From assembly GCA_028583405.1 (NCBI GenBank), contig CM053261.1, forward strand, positions 9,677,459-9,741,458: 64,000 nucleotides of DNA. Reading direction: 5' to 3'. The DNA is from Pogonophryne albipinna. Lineage: Eukaryota > Chordata > Actinopteri > Perciformes > Artedidraconidae. Position 1 is the first letter of the stretch. Every line of letters begins with the position of its first letter. The notes beneath the pieces were generated by a model. That model was not told where the DNA came from. It searched no databases and was given only the letters and a program-made list of their open reading frames with translations. Positions 56,678 to 64,000 of this stretch are shown here, piece after piece. The translations under genes and the position numbers were made by a program.

Positions 56678-58210
56678 AATTCAGGGGCAGATGTGACATG
56701 GGGGGTAGAGGGTAGAGGGTGCTACAAACGAGTTAAAAAGACCTGATGGGTCCGATGCCACACCATAACAAGTCCATGGTTTGTCTCCTTCACTTGAATG
56801 TTCTTGTCGTGCTCGCAGGCTCATCCAGGTCTCAGATTTCTGCTGAAGGCGAGCACTTCCACATCTCTCTGGCCTCAGGATTCATGTCAGCAGCTTGTAG
56901 AACACACAGTAATCCATCAAACACAGTCACTCTCAGGTGTAACTCCAAACAGGAAGCTCTATATTGGAAACTTGTCTTGACCGATCCATCTGCATTCCTG
57001 GGAAGGAAATCAATCAGAGGTTAAAACACCATTATCTCCTGGAATCGATTAATCAGGTTGTTGTTTCTCCTACAGCCGTCATGATGAGTCGATTAATCAA
57101 TTCATCTCCTGACAGAAAATGAGTCAACAATGTTTCTAATAATTGATTTATCGTTTCAGTGTTTTACAGGGAAAAACACTTGCTTTCCATTTCCACAAAT
57201 GTAAAGATATGCTGCTTGTTCCTTTTTTAAATTGAACATCCTTAGATTTTGCACTATTTGCCACTCGGGTCAAGCTTTTCACCATCATTTCTATACATGC
57301 ATTGTCCCTGCATATTCATCTGGATGTATAGGTTAATGACTAATAGCCTTAAAACGAGTACACAGTGTATATAAAGTGTTCTATCCGCATTAAAACCGAT
57401 GCACACATCTTAAAACATTGTCAACGGTGCCGACTAGTCGACATGACATGATATCATTTGTGCAGATTGTGCTTTTATTCACTGACGTGCTTCACGGCAA
57501 CATGTGCAAATTAGACTACTATAAACAAACGTCAGCGGGTTCAGGTGAGAGAAGTGACTCCAGACACGGATGACAAGCCTCTGGAGATCCGGGGTTTCTG
57601 TGTGGACCTCTCCAGGCTGCAGCCCTCCAGACAGACAGCGCTACTTTCTTGGCCACCCTGACCCAGACAGTTGGCAGCGGGCCCGCATGCATACACCGGG
57701 ACCTCAAACACAACCCTCCAGAAGCGTCTGCAAATCAAAATAAACCACCTGACATCGCTTTGAAACGTCTTGGTGTTGTTGCAAAAGGCTTCAAAAAGCT
57801 ACTTATTGCAGATGTGGACCTGAAACGCTGCAATACTTACATGTAGATCCAGTGCGTAAATGTTTCCTGAAGTGCAAATTGTACACGCAAAAAATTCAGT
57901 GAACTCGCAGTGCCAAGTTAAGCAGTGCAGCTGTCTAAATGCTGCTTTGTAAACACAGTCTGCTTCCCTGAGAGGATTTAAATGCTCACACGAATCTGCT
58001 CCGACAAAACTAACCGGGCAGTTACTCAACAGACAGGGGAGTGTTAACAAATAGTTACCATGCTCATCTTCATTGTCAGCTCCGGTCCAACTGTGCAGGC
58101 AGAGCTCAGGACAAAAGGCTTCTGCAGCTCTGAAGTTCCGCTCACAAACCTCTGCTGATCTCCTCTTTTCATCTCCCTGTGGGCTCTACCATCCTCTAAA
58201 ACTCTAGTGT
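56678..58210 (-). promoter_or_regulatory. adamts6: Upstream region of adamts6 with candidate non-coding first exon
   Basis: A plausible acceptor (TTTTTAACTCGTTTGTAG, ending at 56722) precedes the start-codon exon. About 1.3 kb upstream, minus-strand sequence near 58200-58060 ends in GAGCATG|GTAACT, a possible donor for a non-coding first exon. GC-richer patches lie at 57540-57720 and 58060-58200. No TATA box is evident. First exon, start site and promoter are all inference. Confidence 0.3.
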
Positions 58211-60699
58211 GAGTTTCCCCTTCACACCGTATCTCAGGACAGACACTGTCCCCAAAAAAGAGAGCAGTTATATCAAAGTCTTGGATTTCCTCCAGCAGAA
58301 GGGTCTATTTGCAGCCTATCGTCTTTATAATCTAGACTTTGTGTACTTGGTGGTGGCTCAGAGTGGCTTAAAAAGTGAGATGAGGTTGCAGAGGGTGTCC
58401 TGCCACCTCAGAGACCGCCACAGCACACTGGATTTAAGAAAAGTGCATGCAAACACCAGCAAAAAGTTGCCTTGGAGCTGCTCCTCCTTACTACATTGCA
58501 AGAGACCGGCTCCCAGTCCGGACTGCAGCTTCAAATTGGAAGCTTTTTCAGGAGGGGTGACGTCACTGCAGATGTGCCTCTTCCATCAGCTGTGCGCATG
58601 TCTGTCTATCAGTGCTGCCCTGAAATAACACGAACTCACATGAAACCTCTGCTCTGTGAAGAATATACACCTAATAAAGAAAGTGGAGGGGTAAAACCTT
58701 TTTTTTTACAGTAGTAAAAGTAGAAATACCAAATATATAAGTAATGGCAGTTTATTATAACATTAATATAAAAAATGTTGATTAAAGTCATGCATTTCAA
58801 GTATTACTTTTGCAAAAGTACATAAGCAGCAAAGTTGAAAGTAAAGTTTTACATTTACTCAATAATGTACTGTTTGTTGGCATTTCCATTTCCTGCTACT
58901 TTATACATCTAAGTAATGTTCTACTCAAACATTGATGCATCAGTGTGAAAACATTTGTATATCCATACTGTATATATTAAGACATCAACCAAATGCATTT
59001 TTTATTTGAAAAACTGTGTACTTTTAGGGTTTTGATTGCAGAACTTTACATAGTATTTTAAAATTAGCATTTTTTTGGAACAATTTAACAATCTTAGAAT
59101 TCTGTCAGTACTAAATAATTATAATATTGTAGGAGAGTTCCTTTTAACCACATTTTATATTATAATGCATTAGATTTAATATATTGTTATATTTATATTT
59201 AAGGTGTGGTTTCTAAAACATTAACCTGAAAAGTAAATATAAATGTAGTGGTGTAAAAAGTAGTATATTCGATTCCGATATGTAGTGGAATACAAGTATT
59301 AAGAGGGAAGTACAACATTAAACATGAGTTAATCCATTTACTGCAGGTATAAATCTGTACGGAAGATGGTGATATCATGCAATAGATGATCACCCAGCAA
59401 CCATTAATATCAACAAGGAACAATGTCAAAAACAGAAGTTACATAATCTGACAATAGTTTGGCAACAACCTTGAATTTAACTAATGAAAAAGGCTGTCAG
59501 GCTAGAAAATACAACAAGCTTGTGTAATTGTATTAGTTTAACCCGGTAGAATCCTGAAATAAATCAAAGAACAAATAAGTATTCAGGATTGTCCTTTTGA
59601 TGTAAATTGTAAATCTGCTGAAGGTATATTCAGGGTCTTCAGTGCAGTGCAGGCTAATGGCAGCCCGAGTGTTTTGGTAATTAAGCCCACTTCTATCTTT
59701 AGGCTGTAGGAAATTGAAAATAATCCCTGAGTTTAGTTACAGCTGCTCATTATGTAGGAGCCTGTATCATTACAGTCAGGTTGTCATTACCAGCTCTCCT
59801 ACACTGGCAGGGAAGGGGTCTGCTAGTTTGTGGGGGGAGGCGCCACCGTGTGGTATAGCAGGGATTTAAAATGCATAAAGATTGATGAATGTTTTTTAAT
59901 TATTGTTTTACAAGAATGACATTCATCAGATTATGTTTAACTTTAAGTCATGTGTGCTGTTGGGAAATATGATTTGAATTACATCATATCAGTCATACAC
60001 GCCCAAGATTTATGATTACAGATAATACAAATGTTTTACACACACCTTAGTTCAGTTGTGAAAGAAGAACTCCTCCGTAAAAATAGCAAAACCACCAGAT
60101 TACTGTTAACGAGACAAAGTTGTCCATTAATTGAATAATAGTAATTTTAGCAACCTGAAGTATAATAGTCTAGGTAGCCAAGATATATTAAAATGAATGA
60201 ATTAAAATTAAATCAAAAGAAAAAGGCTAGAAAACAAGGTTCAACATTATTTTTAAGGAAATTTCATTCTCGATAGTGTAGAATAATTTCCCAAAAAATA
60301 GGGTAAAAAAATAGCCTTATCATAAAAGAAATTAAAATGATTTATTGCTTTGGATTTTCCACTAGTCATCAATTTTATACAGTAGGGAGGTTCATAATTT
60401 TATGAATCCTTATCGGATTATAAAAGTATAAAATAGTTATATCAGATCACATCCAATATGGAGTTTTATTAAAAAACTACTTTTAATTATATTTAAATCC
60501 TCAGAGTGCCATTTAAGTTAACAGAAGCATTTAAAAAAAAATGAATTAAACATACCGTGTGTGTTTGTTCCCTAAAATAACAGCATGTGTAAAAAGAGAA
60601 GGACTTATTACTCAAACACAGGCTTGCTGTGTGTTTGAGATGTTTGCCTAACAATAAAGCACTGATAAAGTCTACAGCACATTGGTCACCTGATTTCCT
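58211..60699. other. Intergenic region between the divergent adamts6 and PLAC8-family genes
   Basis: An open frame of 139 codons at 58209-58628 has no recognisable domain and is rejected as a gene. From about 58690 to 59330 there are scraps ('gcatttccatttcctgctac', 'gtagtggaatacaagtatta') of the same MITE family as in intron 4. The rest is AT-rich and unremarkable. Confidence 0.5.
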
Positions 60700-60703
60700 G
60701 AGT

Positions 60704-60711
60704 TATAAAAG
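60704..60711 (+). promoter_or_regulatory. TATA-like box of the PLAC8-family gene
   Basis: TATAAAAG stands about 30 bp before a pyrimidine-rich start region (CTCTCAACC, near 60727-60735) and about 75 bp before the first donor. Position and sequence fit a TATA-driven promoter. Confidence 0.6.
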
Positions 60712-60734
60712 CTCCCACTGCCTCTGCTCTCAAC

Positions 60735-60784
60735 CTGTCGTCAAGGAGCCTCTTTTGCCGGATTCACCATCCTCCAACCACCTG
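60735..60784 (+). other. Non-coding first exon of the PLAC8-family gene
   Basis: The sequence from about 60735 ends in CCTG|GTAAGA, a strong donor at 60785. It has no ATG. The start is estimated from the TATA-like box; the next exon begins at 61327. Confidence 0.5.
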
Positions 60785-61049
60785 GTAAGATTGACCTCCG
60801 AACAACTGCTCGATTAGGGGGGAAAAGATAGCTTATAGTTTGATGTTGAAAGGAGGTACAATCTAAAGAAAGTTAAAATAGCAAAATCGCCCGATTACTC
60901 TTAACAAACCATTAAAAGCTCAACATTTTTATTAAAATATACCTGAAGAATAAAACTTCTCTCAGAACTGTTACATGATGTGTATTGTTTTATCTTTAAT
61001 ATTTTTGTATGCATGCTTCTTGGTTAATATTAAGCTGTCTTTAGCTCTT

Positions 61050-61111
61050 ATCTTGTTGTAACAAATACCAATTTCCCCTCTGTGGGACGAATAAAGGTAT
61101 TCTGATTCTGA
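61050..61111 (+). repeat. LINE-like 3' tail fragment, intron 1 of the PLAC8-family gene
   Basis: The sequence 'aatttcccctctgtgggacg' followed by 'aataaaggtattctgattct' matches the form of a common teleost LINE 3' end. Only the tail is present. Confidence 0.55.
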
Positions 61112-61342
61112 AAAGTCTAGGTAGCCATAATATATATTACATTTATTTTTACTTTAAATCCACAAATTCAATCCTAACACCTGCTTGACTAGGAAAAAAG
61201 CTAACTTATGTGGATATTGTTTGATGTTAAACATAGGTTCGATCTCTGCTGGGGAAGAAACAGATGCACAAAAGATGTCCTATAGCTTCTTAGAGTTATA
61301 GGAGTTAAATGATTTTCTTTCAACAGAGACTTTATCCTGATC

Positions 61343-61427
61343 ATGGCTGTGACAAACCAACCAGGCCGATACGCACCTTCTGACTTCCAGACAGGATTGT
61401 GTGATTTCTGCGATGACTGTGGAACTT
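61343..61427 (+). CDS. PLAC8-family gene, first coding exon
   Basis: Residues 1-28 plus one base: MAVTNQPGRYAPSDFQTGLC to CDDCGT. Exon starts at 61327; donor ACTT|GTGAGC. Confidence 0.93.
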
Positions 61428-63120
61428 GTGAGCACTTACCCTTCCTATCTGGGAAATATGACACTCAGTTAAGATTATACATTTGAGTGCAGGATTATAT
61501 TTGTTCTTGACACATCTCTCCTCCCTCTGCCTCAGGTTGCTATGGTCTGTTCTGCTACATGTGCCTCGGCTGCTCCATCGCCAGTGACATGGACGAGTGC
61601 TGCCTGTGTGGTCTGCAAATGAGCATTCGCAGCGTCTACAGGACCAAGTACAACATCAATGTGAGTTTCAGAGGATATCAAGACTGACAGTCTCACAGTA
61701 TTACTCCATTTGGACCATTTTGTAAAACAGCAACATTACTATGAGGTGTCACCGAGTATGATAGTTTTACCTTTATTTGTGGTTATACTGTAGCACTTGT
61801 ACAGGTTTACTACATAAGAAAAACGTTGAGTTTTTAATACTTTTTAAGGCCTTCTGATTAAAGATGTAACATTTTAAAAGCCGTCCCATGTCAGACACTG
61901 GTAGAGAAAGAAAAATAGGAGAATGTCCAAATATAGCATAACAAGTAAAGGCAATTGAATACAAATCCTACTTAAGAGTATTGTAAGCATGATGAACTTA
62001 AAGTATCAAATACAAGACAAATATTCAGAAGAAATAAGCATTTAGCTGTTTTAGCTGTTTAAACTGGAGCTAGGTTTACCTACTTTATTTCTAGTTAGCC
62101 AATTTACTCCAGTTTTTCACAACATACGGTGCGAGCCCCTTAAATCGAAGGGTGTGGAGATGATTAATAGGAGAGGGAATAAGGAATAACGAAGCTCTGT
62201 AATCGTTTTTTGGGCTTTTCGCCAATCTCTGCCTTTACGTGTTGATTATTGTATTGTTTTGGGCCTTGCTATTTCAGTGTAAATAACTCATTTGGTGGAA
62301 ACACAATAAGGAAACACACCTCCTTTTTTACGAGCCACAACCGTTAATCTTTAACTTGACAGTACAAAAGTGATCTATGACATGATGTACTTCTCCTTTC
62401 TTCTTCGTCGTATTGAGACTAATTCATTTGCCAAGAGGAACATTTGTACAAACGGGGAGGAAAGGGAGAAAAGAGAAGTTGAAAATAAATAATAATTTTG
62501 TTCCGTATAGCAGAATTGAGTTTTTAGTCATACAAACGGCTCCATTTATTAGATGAATTTGAATGTGAGCATGTTTGCATGTCGCGGAAGCATTTAGCTC
62601 AAAGCATCATTGTGTAGAAGACCGTTTTGTTTGCCTACCCCAGTAAACATTTGACCACACATTATGTTCATACAGTATCATGCTCCTTTAAAGGGGCTCC
62701 GACGCCACGATTGAGAACCATCCTGTAAAACCCATTAAGAAATAGCCAGAAAAATTGTTACATTTTGAAATTGTATGAAGGACATCCTTTAAATCACTCC
62801 CATCTTAATTATTTCATACATATTTATATATTTTATTTATATATTATATTTGCATATTTGCTGCCTTGCACAGACCTTCTCATGCTCACACCGATTTAAT
62901 TCAAATGTCCATGGTTATGCATCTATGCACACACTTGAATCTAAAAAAAACTATGGGATAGAATAGAGCCAATCCATTAAAACGGTAAAATAATCACTCA
63001 TACTTGTGTTTCCAGGGGTCATTGTGTACAGACTTCATAGCATACACATTCTGTGGCCTCTGTGCCACGTGCCAACTGAAGAGGGACATTGACCGCAGGA
63101 AGGAGCAAGGCATTTTCTAA
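61343..63120 (+). CDS. PLAC8-family (onzin-like) small cysteine-rich protein, three coding exons
   Basis: Join 61343-61427, 61536-61660 and 63016-63120: 315 nt, 104 residues plus TAA. The ATG lies 16 nt into exon 2, whose acceptor is TTCAACAG. Exon boundaries are T|GTGAGC, CTCAG|GT, AAT|GTGAGT and TTCCAG|GGG, with matching phases. The protein has the PLAC8 domain: WQTG-like FQTGLCDFCDDCG, then CYGLFCYMCLGCSIASDMDE with CCLCG, the central YRTKYNI, and the C-terminal LCATCQLKRDIDRRK. It is closer to PLAC8 than to cornifelin (family comparison from memory). Length is slightly below the mammalian 115. PLAC8 proteins are small, cysteine-rich, cytoplasmic or membrane-associated, with roles in cell growth and immune cells reported in mammals and ion-channel-like function reported for some fish relatives. 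Which teleost paralogue this is cannot be told from one copy. Confidence 0.93.
61536..61660 (+). CDS. PLAC8-family gene, second coding exon
   Basis: Residues 29-70: CCYGLFCYMCLGCSIASDMD through CCLCGLQMSIRSVYRTKYNI and N. Acceptor TGCCTCAG; donor AAT|GTGAGT. Confidence 0.94.
63016..63120 (+). CDS. PLAC8-family gene, last coding exon
   Basis: Residues 71-104 and TAA: GSLCTDFIAYTFCGLCATCQ, LKRDIDRRKEQGIF. Acceptor TTTCCAG. The exon appears to end at 63124 (ATTG|GTAAGC), four bases after the stop, with the 3' UTR continuing from 63229. Confidence 0.93.
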   Translation, partial: GSLCTDFIAYTFCGLCATCQLKRDIDRRKEQGIF

Positions 63121-63228
63121 ATTGGTAAGCATTACAAAAAAAACACCCCACTCACTGTGTCATGTTATCTTTACTTTTATGGAACTGTCAAAATTATGAA
63201 AAATAACAATCTTCCCTTTGCCTTCTAG

Positions 63229-63575
63229 ATACCGTCGCCAGGCACGTTGTAAATGTGCTGGTTTTCTTTGCTCATTGCAGAACCTGAAGACACCGCCCTT
63301 TCCTTCTCTGATAAAGAGGTTAATTAGGTTGTATTCAGTGTAATGTGTGTCGGTAACGGTGTAGTACATTTGCTATCCTTCTGAATTTGAAGGAAAATGC
63401 GTAATCTCTTCCAGTTAGTTAAATATTAGTCAGCGGGGGGACACACCCAAGTGGAAAACGGTCATAAATGACTGCTACCATCATAAAGAAAGGGATGTGT
63501 ATTGTCCGAATCAGTTGACAGGATGTGAATTGTTTTGGAAGATGTCTTTAAATAAAATCCTCTTTTTCAAATGAT
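63229..63575 (+). other. Candidate 3' UTR exon of the PLAC8-family gene
   Basis: A good acceptor, TTTGCCTTCTAG at 63228, pairs with the donor at 63125. The exon would run to a cleavage site about 20 bp after AATAAA at 63551. If the donor is not used, the 3' UTR is simply continuous from 63121. Confidence 0.55.
63551..63556 (+). terminator. Poly(A) signal of the PLAC8-family gene
   Basis: AATAAA followed by a T-rich stretch (ctctttttc) and 'gatttt', about 430 bp after the stop codon. Confidence 0.65.
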
Positions 63576-64000
63576 TTTGAGTTACACTCTTTGTATATTT
63601 CACTTCCATTGAGAAAACCTGGAGTTAGTTTAAGAATATTTTATTTTGAAATCTAGTTTTAAAAAAGATGGGATGATTGAGCTTTAATTATCATTAAGTT
63701 AGCTACTGACAATTCACTTTTTTTTTTTAGCTACAGCTACATTTGACAGGTGAGGCCACTGAGCACCCAGTGTGTAGATTTAACATTTGACAACTTGTTA
63801 AATCAGAATAAAAGTACAGGCTCTTTTTCACAGCAGACATTTTTTCGTGAGCAAACACACATATAGGCTGTGAGACTCCTGAACTCATCCTCCAAATAGA
63901 TTTTTATAGCAATAGCAAAATGGGACTATATAACAATGTGTTGTAAGATTTATTATCATATCCTGAACATAAAAAACAGCTGTGAAACATTTTGTTGTGC
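63576..64000. other. Downstream sequence, no gene seen
   Basis: AT-rich sequence to the end of the window, without an exon or repeat that I can identify. Confidence 0.5.

Noticed and set aside
58209..58628. Open frame of 139 codons upstream of adamts6
   Set aside because: No recognisable domain, no splice-consistent partner and no nearby promoter or poly(A) signal; chance frame in the intergenic region.

Overview
This window is vertebrate nuclear DNA, almost certainly from a ray-finned (teleost, probably percomorph) fish. Coding sequence is split into short exons with GT-AG introns. Dinucleotide (CA/TG) microsatellites of 70-240 bp are very frequent, and several dispersed repeats are of types common in teleosts. 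There is no bacterial-type gene organisation; most long open frames are translations of CA repeats or minisatellites. I cannot name the species.

Layout. (1) 1-6.1 kb is a gene-free accessory stretch with a cluster of hAT-type DNA transposons: a partial and a complete copy of a non-autonomous element carrying a GC-rich nested minisatellite, a decayed hAT transposase fragment between them, and two short hAT MITEs. Three of these elements have both ends and an identical 8-bp target-site duplication readable in the sequence. (2) 6.1-7.4 kb is unassigned intergenic DNA. (3) 7.4-56.7 kb, minus strand, is one gene, adamts6. I could place 24 coding exons, all with GT-AG junctions and compatible phases, adding up to 3,399 nt (1,132 residues plus stop). 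The order is signal peptide, propeptide with a furin site, reprolysin-type zinc metalloprotease (HEIGH...H), disintegrin-like module, TSP1 repeat, Cys-rich domain, spacer, four more TSP1 repeats and a C-terminal PLAC domain. (4) 56.7-60.7 kb is the shared upstream region between two divergent genes, with candidate 5' UTR and promoter pieces and decayed repeats. (5) 60.7-63.6 kb, plus strand, is a compact PLAC8-family (onzin-like) gene of 104 residues with a TATA-like box, a non-coding first exon, three coding exons, an intron four bases after the stop codon and a poly(A) signal.

The two genes have no evident functional link. adamts6 makes a secreted extracellular-matrix protease; the PLAC8-family gene makes a small cysteine-rich cytoplasmic or membrane-associated protein. 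The most unusual features are very long UG or CA dinucleotide tracts lying within 5-60 nt of splice sites of four adamts6 exons, including the exon that encodes the zinc-binding HEIGH motif; the hAT cluster with its minisatellite-bearing element; and two strong DNA palindromes in introns 2 and 6. I saw nothing I can defend as a wholly undescribed biological system.
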